A stretch of DNA of 64,000 nucleotides from Panonychus citri (GCF_014898815.1 NW_026515406.1:1178001-1242000), one strand, 5' to 3'. Positions 1-12,896 are shown, numbered from the stretch's first letter. Notes: generated by a model not told the origin, from the letters alone. Made by a program: numbers and translations.

Positions 1-838
1 AATTATTTCGATTTAATTGTAAACTTTGATTTTATTTTTTCTCGGTTTTTAATTGTCCCTTTTGGTTGATTTACTTTAATTGGAAAATTGAAATTCTGTG
101 TTCTAGTGTTAATAATAAATTACGATTTTCTTCTGAGGGTTTTGATAGTCTCGAGTTTGAAATGTTTAATTTAATAGAAATAAATTGTTACCTGTGAATT
201 TATTTAACAATTGAGATAAATGTTTTTCAATCAAATTAAGGCAATTAAAAGTCATTAGAAGGTGAATGATTTGGAGAGAGGAAGATAAATAAAATAGTCT
301 ACAATTATGATTGATTACATATTGAATATGCTTTAGTGTGTGTCCCATTTATGGTTTTGGTAGAGAGAGAGAGAGAGAGAAAAATTAAAGAAACAATTTG
401 GTTGATAACTTTAGTCAAGTTGATTAATTAGCCTTGATTTTGTTTTCTCTTCTTGTTGATTGACTTTGATTGTGTTGGTATGATTTAGGATGATTTTCGT
501 TGATTATCCAAGGTTGATAATAATCACAGTTTTATAAAAATAGAGCTTAGAATCGTAAGTATAAAAAATGGTTTTTTTTTCATGGCAATAATTGTTTGGT
601 TCATTTTGTTTCCTTGATAATGATGATGATGATTAATACCTTAAATCCAGTTAGCACTAATAATTGTTTGATGAATGATACTGTTAATTATTGGAATTTA
701 AATATTACTCAATGGTGGGTAAAAAAATATGATAAGGCCAAAGTAGGTGGACAATTTAAGGATAATTAAAGACTAGGTTGATCCTCTTTTCCTTGTAATT
801 AGTAAATGGAAATTAATTGTATGATTATTGGCCCTCTT
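1..838. other. Intergenic, 3' flank of DOCK gene
   Basis: No coding region could be supported here. The stretch is AT-rich, holds a (GA)n run at about 362-380 and a short GAT-type trinucleotide run near 619-633, and lies just beyond the stop codon of the DOCK gene. It probably contains that gene's 3' untranslated region. Confidence 0.6.
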
Positions 839-3800
839 TCAAATAGCATCTTTCCTTGATTCGGAGGAAATTGGCACTGAGAGGTTGGTGGTACTATGAC
901 TTGGTCTCTTTGGCAGAAGAGGTGGTTCTGTATTATCTTCGGGTGACACATAGGTTCGAGAGCTTGTTCGATAACTAGGAACTGATGTTTGTCGGGCGTG
1001 AGCATAATAAACAACGGTGGGTGGTGGTGGTGGAAGGGGTTTGTTGAAGATTGATGATTTAGAGGGCAAGGAGCCTTTACGATTACGAGAAAAGGAAGTT
1101 CGATCATCTATTGTTAAGGGTTCACGATCGGGACTACCAATGGACAGATCCATGGTGGAATGTTGTTTAACTGGAAGTGGCGGTGGTTCTGGTGAATCTT
1201 GTAATATATCTGATGATTCATTGTATTCAGGCTCGGATTGGATTGGAAAAGTAGTTAAACAGGTCGCTGAGAGTGTGTGATTCATTGGACTTCGACCTGG
1301 AGAGGGTCTTATTTGTCCTCCACTTCGAGGTCTAGGTGTTCGTATAGCAGCTGATCGTACCAAAAGTGAGTCCATTGAGACATCGTTTGCAGAGGAACGG
1401 GCGGTATTTATCTCGTTATTATTATTGTTATTGGTATTATCACCTAACGAACTTGGATTGTTATCATTAACGTCAAACCATTTGGTGCTACTTTCACCTT
1501 TAGCTTTTCTATTGGCATTGGAATTGGATGAATTTTTCTTGGATCTCAGAGTTTCCTTCATTGTTGCCCCAGAGGGAAATGACCAATTGGGCGGATTAGC
1601 AAGACTAAACACCGATCGAGATCGTCCTTTACCAACGCTTTGATTGAGACTAAAAGGTGAAGAGAAAGATAATATATTAACAAATAAACTAGAGAAATAA
1701 ATTAGAATTAGACTTTTACCTTGATCGATCCAATTTCTCTTCTCCTTCAGTTGATGATGAGTTACGTTTGTTGATCTCGTTTAATAGGAAAGTTAATTCC
1801 TTGGGAGGTGGTCGTTTACCATAGGCCACTTCTCGTGATTGTTTCATTTTACGGAACGATTCCTCTAAATGTTCATACAAAGGTTGAAGATCGGGAGTGA
1901 TGAAAGGTTTAACAAGAGCAAATGCAATCTCTAGAATAGGAATCAGGGAAGCAATTGAATTGATTAACTTTTTGATGAGATCATCTTTACGTCCAATGTC
2001 CATTCCATCATCAATCTGAATATATTCCCTACTCTCAACGAAAGCCTTTTCATAATTAACGATACCCCCATTGACCGCAGCCTCGACAATACCTTGAATT
2101 TTCATCAAAAGTATCTCAGCGATATTTAAATTGGGTAATTGATAGTGATGGGAACATATTGCTCGGATTACATCAGATTTAGTTTTCTCCATGTCTTCGA
2201 TAGCAATTTCAATTGGAGAAAACTCTGATGAGTTAACTTCGGTTACCATGAAACAGGTTAAAATTCCCGGAAGTGGATATTGAGTTTTCATGACTGTTCT
2301 TTCAACCCAACGAGAGGCAAATTCATTTTCACCCCAATAAGATTCACGTTTAAATATCCTTGAGAGACTGAACTTTTGAACTTGATTACCTTCATAGAAG
2401 GAGATTATATGAGGATGGAGTAGTTTTCCTCTGAAACGGTCTTTCAATTCAACCAATGGGTCAACCGTTTTGATTTGAAGATGTTGACCATCGGAATCGG
2501 TAATCTCTTGATCAGGTGAAGCAAGTGGATCTAATTTAATACAATTTGGAAACATGTCCATAAGACGTTTGGTAAATTCACCGAGACGCTCATAAGGTTT
2601 TCCTCGGTGGATGAATACTTTGTTCCGGAGGAAAGCAGGAAATCCTTTACCATAATAAGCGACTCGATAATAATCTCGCTTGATTCGAGTTTGTTTCACA
2701 ATATGATCATAAAGTGTGGCCATTTTTTGGTACAAATTTGATAGTTGAACATAGTCGAGTATGTCTCGTTCGTACTTGATTATTAAGTCTTTGCAAACTT
2801 TTAAACCTTCCTCCCATTGTTGACCTTTCTCAAAGTAATCGATTATTGTCTTGTAAAGGTTTTCCTTTAACTCTCGATGAGATTTACTTTCCGGATTACG
2901 TTCTGACCTTAACTGAGGCGGTAAAGGTTCATCGGTCCAGTGAAGGAGAGTAGCGTGTAATAAGAGTGCGTAGGCAGCTTCAGTGTAGTTTTCACAGGCG
3001 ATATGAAGATCGACCAATTTGTACAAATATCGTAGATACATTTCCTCTCTCTTGTGTTTATGATAAAATTCAAGTAGATTAACAATACAGATCATTAGAC
3101 ATTCTTGATTCTCTTCAACATCGTCATTCAACATTGCTCGATACTCGAGTAACCGACGAATCAATTTGTCAACCATGTTGACAAATTTTAATCCTTTTTC
3201 CCTCATGTGAGAATGATTTTCAAATTTATCTTCAATTTCTCGTTTCAACAATTCACGGAAATTAATATCTCCTTTACCTGCCTCGATCATTTTATCTAAT
3301 TGTGTAATCATTTCATCTTCACAGCCTTTAAATGTTCGTTGGGTGGGTACACGGGCTGAATAGAATTCACATTGCATCATCTCAAAGAAAATTGGGATAA
3401 TTTCTTTGCGAAGATGTTGATCGGGAATAAGAGCAACTTCTAAAAAGGGACCAATTAAGTCAGGAACAAATTCAATAGTGTGAGTATCTAAATGGAACCA
3501 CATACAACGAATCTCTGAGGCTGCTTCACGTCTCATATCACGATAACGATCGTAAATTTTGTTCCGTTTGGTGAGAGAAAAGTTTTCCAATTGAAGTGCT
3601 TTCTGTGTTAGGAAGGCGATTGCACAGTGGAAAAAGTTGTTCCATAATTGATATTCAAAGTGAGTGCCTACAAAACGTTCACGAATTTTCATCGCAAATT
3701 GTTTCAACGATGTTAATATGACATAATTTTGAAGCATCAACATCTCAATCCAGTCAATAGGATAAACTGGAGCACAAACAAGATCTTTAAAGACCAAAAG

Positions 3801-6800
3801 TAGTTCAATTAGAAATTCTAACAATTGCCGATGGTCACTATAGAGTTCCATGTATTTATCGTAATGACCTGGGGTCATAAGGCGAAGAATATCAATCATA
3901 ATGGCAACTAGGTTGCCGATTAATAGTTGATCACGACCTCGACCAATAACGGCGAGTATAACGGTTCGAAGGAGGGCCATCATTAGGTCGGCAATATCGG
4001 CTTCGATTTCATCGGATGGACGATGACTTAGAGCTATTAAAATTTCACTTAGCACTTGAACAGAATAATCTAATTCAGTTTTCTTCTCGAGAAAATGGTG
4101 AATATGTTCACTAAACACGGGTAATAATATTTTCCTTGCTTCCGGGTCACCGAAAAGGCAATCACACTGAATGATATCCAACATAAAGATTAACTTTTGC
4201 TGTTTCAACTTTTCGTAAGGAACTCGAGTAATTAATTCAGTTAATATGTGACTTAAAGTTTTCCTTTCAAAGACAATCAGTATCTCAGGTATTGCGGGTG
4301 GAATGTATTTAAGGCACAATGCTTGGATTTCAATGCTTGCTTTACTTCGGGGTGACATTAGTGAAGTAAAAGAAATGAGTAAATCTTGCATTGAAGTAAA
4401 TTCAATCATATGATCGAGGGAAACATGGTCAAATCTTTGGAGTCTCTGGGATTCAAGGAAAAGACATCGAGATCGAACAACAAATTTGAAAAGAAATTCC
4501 AAACTTTTCATCATACTGATCACAAATTGACTATCATTAAAATCTCGGTGAACTGATCCAATGGAAGCGTCAAGTGCTGATGGTCCATTTAATTTGTCAC
4601 TACTACACTGTAATCGTCCAGCGGATAATTTGTCAATGTATCGTCGAAGTGCAATAATCAATTTATTGTAAGCTAAAGCAGCCGAAAAGGTTTTCTCAAT
4701 GTAAACGTTAAGTACGGGACGGAAATGTTGATACTTGGTATCCGAGATTAAACCAACCACAAAGACCAATGCTTTGAACACCAAGTCAACAAATTCATCT
4801 GATTCCTTGTCGGTTAAGGTTTTGAAAAGTGAATCTAAAATGTCTTGTAAAAACTTGACAATATCTTCACCATCAACTTTCATAAATGCTAAAGACAAGC
4901 TTTCAGTTCCTCGTCGTTTGTAGATGGAGGTGATTTCAATAGGCCAAGAAGGTCAATGTTTTGGGTCAATTTGGTTGAACAGACAATCGAGGAAACAAGA
5001 CAAACATCACGAGGATTAAGGGTTAAACCAGGGACGCTAATATTGGAAAAGGCCAATTTCAAACTAGATCCGGAATTGGAGTAGGTTGCCTTCGGGATTT
5101 TGGTCTCAAGTTCAGCTCGTGTTGAAGGTAGTTTGAAATAGCTAACATTGGAATCGGTTTCATCATATTTTTTAGAATCAATTTTATAAATTAAAAGCTC
5201 ATGGACAGAGTCTTTAAGAGTAGTACCGTTTTCATTCATAAGACGAATAAATGAAAAGGCAAAAGGTTTCTCATTCTTGTCTTTTGATTCATTACTGGAT
5301 CGGTGTTTATAAGTTATCTTTAGGTGGGCATTACGAAAATCTTCAATGTCCAGTGAAATTTTGACAGTTTCCATCCATTTCGGTTTTTCCTCGTGATAAT
5401 ACACAACGGACTTGTACTCTGATCCTAATGGTAGGCCAGGGCCAATACTAATTGCTTCGGAAAGGACCATTCCCTTATCATTGCACGCTCTTATGGTTAC
5501 TTCAATATTCTTAGCATTACTTGCCTTTGAACTGAAATCACCAGAAATCAGAGTTAAATATAAATCATTGCGAATGTCACCTGGTAGGATAATCTCAGGG
5601 AAACCCATTCGACGAGCTATTTTGGTGTATTGAGAGATTAGGTGAGGTGAATCGCCACGAGCCTTTTCAAGATCACCAAGTAATAGTTTGTATGATATCC
5701 ATAGCCCTTGACCTTTGTGATCTTTTTCACTGATTTCACCTTTAAGAGAAAGAAGTTTTCGAATTGTTGAATCGAGTGTATCCTTTTCCATACATTGCAT
5801 GAAAGGAATAAAAAAATGTTTCTCTCCGTCACTTTCGACTTTTCCTTTTAAAATGTCCGTCACATCGAAAGCGGCAACACCAAATGGACGTCGAATACCT
5901 TCATTTAACCGTTTATGCTGATCTTTCTTCAATTGTGATAAACTTTTTCCTCGATGACTTTGATCATTTTCCTTTAATTCCATTGCACCTTTACGAATGA
6001 TTTGACAAATTATGTAAACTTTTTCCCGTTTTAAGTCTTTACTTCCGAGATCCTGTTTGAAATAATGATAATAATAAGAGAAAATTAAATTCTCAGAAAT
6101 AGTGGATCAATTTGGGAAAATAAACAAACCACCAAAAAAGATAAATAAATAAAATCCACTTTCATCTCAACAAACTGACTATTATACTCAGCAATTAAGC
6201 AGGAAATGTAAGAAGAGTTTATAATTACAGCTTCAATTTGAGCTTATTTGAGAACGAAGCTCTGAAAAGAGCGATACCAATTTCTGTTATCAATTTGAAG
6301 GTTAACAAGAGAAACTAATGATACAATAAAAATTTGTATCTCTAATGATTAGTTAACATAAACATGAGCTTTGAAACTCGTATGAAGTAGTTCAATGAAC
6401 TAGAAAAATAATTAAAGCTCGTTTTTTTTTATCATTTAGATGGAAATCAAGTAGAAATGTAGAAATGAAAATATCATCCTGCCTCTTTTCCTCTTCCTGT
6501 TAATTTGACAATCATCTCCAAGTAAATTCCATAAATAGACACTAATCAAATTTTAGATTATCAATGAATAAAGGTAAACACATACACAGAATACAACACG
6601 TCCTTTGTTGGATTTAGCAAATTCCTTCATTAATCCTTGTGAGCTCCAGGGAACAACATAATTTTCACTGATGAACTTGGACTCTTTTCCATCGTAAAGG
6701 GTTATCAATATGTCGGCATCTTCACCAATGTGACAGGTACAATTGTTGATTGTTACATAGAGAGAGAAATGAAGACTATTTACACCCTTCATTGCTTGAA

Positions 6801-8018
6801 GAATTTCCTTGTTTTCTATTGCGATTGCTAGACCTCGATTTGATTCTTTCCTTATTTTAGCGGTTGAATTTTCATGGGCACGGTAAAGTTCAATGGCACT
6901 ACATTCACTTGGATCTAGAACATTTCCTTGATCATCCCGAACAATCATATCAAATCCAAGTAAACTAGAAAGATAATGTATATATCATAACATTAGCGTA
7001 AATGATAGTAAAAAATGTCGATAATCAATAATATCAACTTACACATTCCCTAAATCAATTTTAGAAGTTAGTGTTTGCTTGATTATTTTAAGCTCGTCTA
7101 CAGGTAAGGCACCGGACATTATTTTACTTCGTAGGTCAATCATCTCAATCATCATCAGTCTGACAGTGTCAAAGTCTTTACTTCGCTTCTGTAAAGATAA
7201 ATACAAAGAATAGAAGATAGAAATAAAAGTTTGTTCCAAGAGTAAAAGGGTGAGAAATTGGAACTTACAATGTAAAGTTGTCTCCATTTTATTTTCCATT
7301 CTCGGATTATTATTGCGACTTCAAGAGCTATACTTGGCTCTCTTGTGGAGCTTGAAGAAGAAAAGAATTGGTAAAAGTTTGATTAAAGAGAATTTTCAAT
7401 CTTGGCTAAGAGAATATGTGATAAAAGTAGAATAATAAGAATGAAGAATAGATGAACCAAAGAAATTATAACAATTTCCAGTCTGTTAAATCTCTTAATG
7501 AGATGAAAGTTTGTGATGAAACGAAGAAAATAATTACTTCATTTTTGTGAGAGATTAAATGGTCAGATGATCATCTACATATTGTACACATCAAGTTGAC
7601 CATGTCATCAGAAACCTACCCATTCTTATCATCAGTTGGTTCCTTAATTGCAATATAACTTTTAGGAAATATTCCGGAAATATTTTCACCCGTTTTATGG
7701 CCATAAAACCAATCTTTGGTGGTCAGTTGGATGACAATAGTTTCACCAACAGTCAACTCTAAGGCGCTTTTAATGTTAACCAATGATGATGGCGAGAAGT
7801 TGGAAATGGCTGTTTCATGTAATAGATGGAGAGTGAGAGAAAATAAATGAATGAGTAAAATTACACATAATTATTAATAATAATAGACAAGACAAGTGAA
7901 AGAGGAATAGAGAGGGAGAGAAGAGAGAAAAGAGAGAGAGAGAGAAATAAAAATTCATTGAAATCTTACCAACTCCATATTTGAATTTATCCTCAACAGG
8001 AGTCCAATTTTCATCCAT
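839..8018 (-). CDS. mbc: DOCK1/2/5-type Rac guanine nucleotide exchange factor (myoblast city/CED-5 family)
   Basis: This is a DOCK-A family protein that, with ELMO and Crk, activates Rac in cell migration, engulfment and myoblast fusion. Seven exons are proposed: 8018-7970, 7809-7620, 7350-7269, 7188-7043, 6964-6586, 6052-1720 and 1649-839. An N-terminal SH3 domain is visible (WFYGHKTG ... GIFPKSYIAIKE). The C2-like DHR-1 begins near RNDLYLTLISGDF, and the long 3' exon carries the DHR-2 exchange domain (VAYYGKGFPAFLRNKVFIHR, NYTEAAYALLLHA). The last exon is a disordered Pro-rich tail with the Crk-type SH3 ligands PPPLPVK and PPLLPKR, as in DOCK1. One oddity: around 4892 the frame changes by -1 at GTCTTTAGC with no GT available for an intron. 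Adding one base gives a complete 1996-residue protein (human DOCK1 is about 1865). Family assignment is certain; the frame break is probably a homopolymer indel. Confidence 0.95.
4886..4900 (-). other. Frame break in DOCK coding sequence
   Basis: The frame carrying LLGLLK stops at TAG (4891-4889), and the downstream frame carrying FMKVDGEDIVKFLQD is shifted by -1. In DOCK proteins the two peptides are nearly adjacent. No donor GT precedes the stop within the conserved stretch, and the only GT...AG pair is 8 bases apart, so an intron is excluded. A missing T in the TTT run is the simplest explanation. Confidence 0.85.
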
Positions 8019-8134
8019 TGTATCAGTTGGACAATTAGATTAGAGAAATTAAAAATGGAACCATTCAAATAGAAACATAGATGACTAGAAATTCCATGAG
8101 AAAAAGAGAGAGAAAATGAAAGAAAGAAGGAGAA

Positions 8135-8166
<32 letters not shown>

Positions 8167-9542
8167 GAGCAATAATAGTAAGTTATTGGTTTAGAAAAAT
8201 GAAACATGAAACGTTGTGTATACACTTTGTGAGAGAAAAGAAAAGAAAACAAGATCTCTGAGAACTCACTTACTTTGACAATTAGGATCACCAGAAAGTA
8301 ATAATAGTCAATCCACTAGGATGATTATCTCTCTTTGATTTTAAGATAAACAATTAAAGAGAGAAAGAGTAAAAGATAAATTGATGATATGGATTGATGA
8401 TGATGAAAGGGAGAGACACCAAGTTGAACTTCAATCCAATTAAGGTAATTTGGTAGACCCTAAAAGTTACAAATACCAAACAGTTGAACCAGAATGGAAA
8501 CAGTAATTAAACTAAACACTAGTTAAATAGATGAGTACAAACATATTGATTAGTCATTGATTAATTAAATAGAATTTAAATTAAAACAAAAAGAGAGGAA
8601 GAGTCAAGTGAGAGAAAGAAACAAAATTGTGTTGTGATGAAAGCAAAAGATCTTTGGCTCTTCAGCCCCAACAAGCGGCGGAAATGACAACAAGTGTAAA
8701 TTGTTTTTTCTTTTTCTCTTTTCTTTTTCTCTTCCATCTTTAATTGTTGTTGATTAATTGTGATCATGATTAATTGACGAGAAGAATTAATCTCACTTGG
8801 AATTGATTCGAAATCAATCTGTACACTTTTCGTTTCCATTGTTGTTTCTCTTTCTGGTCAACCTGTTGCTCTTCCGTAGGCCTAAGGCCTAAGAGGAACA
8901 AGTGTAATCTTTTTGTCTATACTCAATTCAAATTTAAATTCTTTGTTTATGATTGTGAATTTTAATTGTTTGTCTTTAATTCTTTTGATTGTTGGTCATT
9001 CAATTGGATTTGTTTTCATGGATTAACTTCGTTCTTTTAATGGAATCATTTTCTTTTTTGGCTTTTCATCTGATGATGAGTTTTCTTTTCTTTCTCACCT
9101 GATAGGTAATTGTTTTTTTCTTCAATTCCAATTTTTTAACTTTTATTGTTTTCTTTTCCCTTTTAATTGTTCAATTTGTTTGTTTTTTTTTCTTCTTCTA
9201 TTAATTAGCACATGAGAGTGAAATTTGATCACGTTTTTGGAACAATAATCAAGTGTATTAATGGGTACAATTAATGGAAGGTCAGTGACAAATTAATGAA
9301 TTGTTTTTGCTTTATTCTTCAATTGTAAAGGTGGGTTATCTTACTTTAATTGTGATCAACGATCATCATAATTTTAATTGGTTTTTCCTATTTATGTATA
9401 TATTTTATATGAATTTTCCATTAGATTTTCTATTTGTGTATATGTGTTAATTGTTCACAATTAGAAACAAAAAATATTGAATCATCAAAAATAGTCTAGT
9501 TTAAGATGAGCGTTTTTGTTTATCATCTTAACATTTATTTTT
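8019..9542. other. DOCK upstream region and intergenic DNA
   Basis: This stretch probably contains the DOCK 5' UTR and promoter, read leftward. It has a GA-rich tract at about 8096-8170 (CT-rich on the transcribed strand), a 15-base palindrome at 8877-8891, and then T-rich sequence. An 87-codon open stretch at 8576-8839 lacks family features and is not called as a gene. Confidence 0.5.
8877..8891. repeat. Perfect 15-bp palindrome upstream of DOCK
   Basis: TAGGCCT-A-AGGCCTA is a perfect inverted repeat with 7-base arms and a single central base, and it is GC-rich against a very AT-rich background. It lies about 860 bp upstream of the DOCK start codon. A dimeric transcription-factor site is possible, but nothing here proves it. 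Confidence 0.5.
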
Positions 9543-10238
9543 CTAATTCTCTTTTACTTTCTCGTTCTCCCCATTTGGCTTCTTTAGGTCGACATTGATT
9601 CTAATATTAACTCGATTAAGGACATTGTGGATCATCTGATTAACACCATTAAGACCTTGATTGATTGTGTTTAAGGTTCGAACTGCCATCTCGGAAGTAG
9701 CTGGTTCTTTCAAAATTTTATCGGCATTGGTTCGAGCCTGATCAAGTCGTGTGTTGAGATGTTCCAAGATTCGTCTGACCATAACATCGCCTCGATCACG
9801 CATTATCTCAATTGCTGAGCCAACAATCTTCTGTAATTGTGCTGTTCGTCGGGCAATTTCAATTCGCAGTTCCTCGGCGCGTTTACTATTTTCCTCCTTC
9901 TCCCGAGCAGCTCGAGTATCAGTAGAACCGATTATCGTTGAAGCTGAAGATGTTAAACTACCGTTAATAGGAGCAACCGGAGTGTCCGAAACAATAGAAG
10001 ATGACCTTTGGTTCAATAACAATGAACTATTGGAATTTTGATTCAACATCAAGTGAATGGCTTTACCAACACCACTGACCAATTCCAATAAGTTAATTTT
10101 CACTTTCTCCGGTTGTTGGAACTGGAAATTGGTCCCATTTTCAGGTCTTTTTGTGGTATCGCTGATTTCTGATTCTGATCCAGCAAAACCCAAAGATATG
10201 AAGGAGAACAATAAAAAGACAGAGATGATTGTTTTCAT
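9543..10238 (-). CDS. Secreted alpha-helical protein of unknown function (231 aa)
   Basis: This is a single-exon ORF starting at ATG (10238). The N-terminus MKTIISVFLLFSFISLGFAG is a clear signal peptide, with cleavage likely after FAG. The mature chain begins with an acidic/Thr-rich segment containing NGT, a potential N-glycosylation site. A Ser-rich linker follows (about residues 65-115), then a strongly amphipathic, charged helical region (about 115-180; RAEELRIEIARRTAQLQ, VMVRRILEHLNTRLDQARTNA), and a Lys/Asn-rich C-terminus. There are no cysteines in the mature part, so it is not a disulfide-rich peptide. The heptad-like pattern suggests helix-bundle or coiled-coil oligomerisation. I do not recognise the family. 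It could be a salivary or cuticle-associated lineage-specific protein, but that is only a guess from the signal peptide. Confidence 0.75.
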   Translation of the reverse strand: MKTIISVFLLFSFISLGFAGSESEISDTTKRPENGTNFQFQQPEKVKINLLELVSGVGKAIHLMLNQNSNSSLLLNQRSSSIVSDTPVAPINGSLTSSASTIIGSTDTRAAREKEENSKRAEELRIEIARRTAQLQKIVGSAIEIMRDRGDVMVRRILEHLNTRLDQARTNADKILKEPATSEMAVRTLNTINQGLNGVNQMIHNVLNRVNIRINVDLKKPNGENEKVKEN

Positions 10239-12393
10239 TGTGTGGCAATCGAACTGAAGTAAAAAAAAAAATATTCAAAGAAAAATCGAAAGATCACTTT
10301 TCTAATGGAGAGGAAAAAAGAAGAACGGAGGTAAAGTTGACTCTTCCGAGGAAAACACTTAAGTGACAAAGAATATGAAGACGATGAGAAGAGAGTGAAA
10401 ATCTCATCAATTGGTCTGAGTGTGTCGATAATCAAAAACAGTTCTTTTTGTGACCTATTCTGGTTAATTTGTTTTTTCAGGTCGCTACTCCCCATCGTCG
10501 TATCTTCATCTTCATCCGCCCTTAAGTCGATTCAATATCTTCCCTTTATCTCTCTCACATACACACTCACTCATTTTTTATCTTCTTTTTTTCAGCTTTC
10601 TCTTTTCTCACTTTTCCAGTTTCGGGCTTAAAGGTTTATATTAATTGTGCGATTTACCTTTAAATCGCCAGTGACCCACATTTGACGAAATCTTCTCATT
10701 TTCATTTTAATCTTTCAACAAGATTTTCTGGGTGTTGTCTTGGTTTCTCTCTCTATTGGACAACTGGACAGTTCGAGAGTAGGTTTTATCTATTCTTGGA
10801 CAAACATTAAAAGAAAAATGATCAACCTGACCGACCCTTCAGGTCATTTAGGGCTTTCCCTTAATATTAACTTTCCTTTTTTCTTTCTTCATCCCAATAT
10901 AAATATGCTATTAACTTTTAAGACCCAGTGATTTACTTTCACGCTTATATTGATGATGATGATTAACTATTATTGTCATTTTAATGCTATTAACATTTAA
11001 ATTATCATTTTCTTAAAATTATATTTAGGTTCATCCACACTTGATGATCAAGAGAAAGCGAAATGAGAATTGAGAGTTACCCAAGTGTCAGAATTTGTTT
11101 TTTTCCTCTCTTTTTTTGTTTATTGCTGACACTCAATTAAGACACTGATTATAATCGTCACCATCATCAAGTGATTATCTTCATCCAGAAAGAATTGACA
11201 TCAAACCATGAAATTGGTCATTTCAACGGTTCTTTATCATCTGATGGTTTCACTTACCTGAACTCATCTTACCTACTTGATTTTGGAAAACTTTTTCGGC
11301 CAATTTTCGATTATAATTTATTGATTGAAAAGATAAACTGGATTTATAATCGCAATTAACGAATCTCAAACTTTTGTGTCCAATGGTAACGATGACCTCA
11401 AACTGATGATTTGCCAACCATAGCGATGATTTGATTCCACTGAATAATAATCAAAATGAAAGTGAACACAATTAAGATGCTACATGAATATCTGACATAC
11501 ATCTAATCAGTAATTTTCATTTAATTATCACAATTCATTGTCATCTTATTGGTTTGATTGTCCAGTTTACAGTCTAGAGTTAATTTGATTGAATCAAAGT
11601 GTTGAAATGATTAATGACATGTTTCCAAATTTGATCATCCAATCAATTCAATTAATATCACTTTTAACAATAGTCTATTGATTACTATTCACCCGATTAC
11701 AATCCAATTGACACAAAAATTAACTAACAATCAAGCGTAATCTCTTGACAAACGACATCATTTTTGACAATTTATCAGTTAATTGTTTTGAAACAATCAA
11801 GTGACGAGAAAACTGATTAATATTAAATGATCATTTTCCTTGACATACAGTCTAAAATTTTTGATTATTCTCAATTCAATCTACTCACACGTTAGTCAAC
11901 AATCAACAATCAGTTCCTTAATTTAACTGATTTTTTACCATTTAGAATCATTTTCATCAATTAAGAATAAGTTAATTGTTGGAAGGAGATAAAACTTAAA
12001 GTCAAAGCTCTAGATTCAAATTTTTTACTTCGGTAAAGTTTTGTCTTTTAGTTACGATTGATGTATTTTCTAATTCTAATTAATTAACTATCAGGAGGCA
12101 ATTGGGCTTCTTAATTTAGTAATTAATTAGTAGGCCAACAGTAGTAATTGTTTCCTTTAGATTGCTTATTTACTATTTTCACCTCTAATTACTATTGTTG
12201 TAAATGTTGAGATGAAAGTTATTGTCCAAACAACAAAATGGACGAGTGACTTTTTTAATTTACACCAAATTTTAATATATTCCTGTTGTTAATTAAACGA
12301 ACCATCAAATGATTAAGTTAATTTGGTGGACATTTAAATTGTCTCACTTGTCCAAACATCTTCACCGAGTTAACAACAACCAACTAGTAAAAG
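10239..12393. other. Intergenic region
   Basis: The region lies between two divergent secreted-protein genes and has no supportable coding region. It is very AT-rich with many TTAATTG/CAATTAA heptamers. The first 400 bp are likely the promoter and 5' UTR of the 231-aa secreted protein. Short open stretches at 10395-10631 and 11171-11359 show no codon or domain signal. Confidence 0.5.
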
Positions 12394-12433
12394 ATTATAA
12401 ATTATTTAACTCTTATTGATATTGAGTTTGTCA
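12394..12433 (+). promoter_or_regulatory. Candidate TATA box and initiator
   Basis: TATAAAT at 12396-12402 lies about 37 bp before TCAG at 12431-12434 (an arthropod initiator is TCAKTY) and about 100 bp before the start codon of the small secreted protein. The spacing is slightly longer than the usual 28-33 bp, so the start may lie a few bases upstream. Confidence 0.4.
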
Positions 12434-12499
12434 GCCCTTCGATTCGTATTGTTCAGATTTCGTTAACAATTAGAAGTTTGAAAAAATTTATTATCGAAA

Positions 12500-12896
12500 A
12501 TGTGTAAATCAGTGATTCCATTGGTGTTAATTGTTCTCATCTCTTTTAATTGGGTGAGTTTCTCTACGGCTAATGGTGGGTATGCCTTTAGATTACCAAT
12601 TCCACATCAATTGGGTAATCTAATTGATTTAATTGCTCCGATTCATATTCGATTCGCCACTGATGGAGTTAAACATCATCCGTAAGTATTAATACATTTA
12701 GAAATCAAATTATTATCCAATATTATTATTGTTGGAAAATGAAAATTTCGATTGTTGTTAATTTCCTTGTAATTGTTGTTTGGTAAATGAATTTAGGGTT
12801 GTTCGGTTCCCGATTCTTGATCTAATCAGTCGAGGGCAAATATTCAATAAACCAGGAATTCATCACTTAATCCATGGACCTGGAATACCTTGGTGA
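12500..12896 (+). CDS. Small secreted protein, 93 aa, two exons, function unknown
   Basis: Exon 1 is 12500-12681 and exon 2 is 12797-12896, joined by a 115-bp intron with donor CC|GTAAGT and acceptor ATTTAG. The joined reading frame closes at TGA (12894-12896). The N-terminus MCKSVIPLVLIVLISFNWVS is a signal peptide, cleaved probably around STA-NG. The mature peptide (about 65 residues) is rich in Pro, Ile, His and Gly, has no Cys, and ends GPGIPW. It contains a few single Arg and Lys residues but no clear dibasic cleavage sites and no C-terminal Gly for amidation, so it does not look like a standard neuropeptide precursor. I do not recognise the family. The splice sites, in-frame joining and signal peptide support a real gene. 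Confidence 0.7.

Noticed and set aside
4886..4900. Canonical programmed ribosomal frameshift site in DOCK
   Set aside because: There is no X-XXY-YYZ heptamer, and the Ty1-like +1 interpretation leads to the wrong frame; an indel is simpler.
12500..12896. Neuropeptide precursor
   Set aside because: No clear dibasic cleavage sites, no repeated peptide units and no C-terminal amidation glycine.
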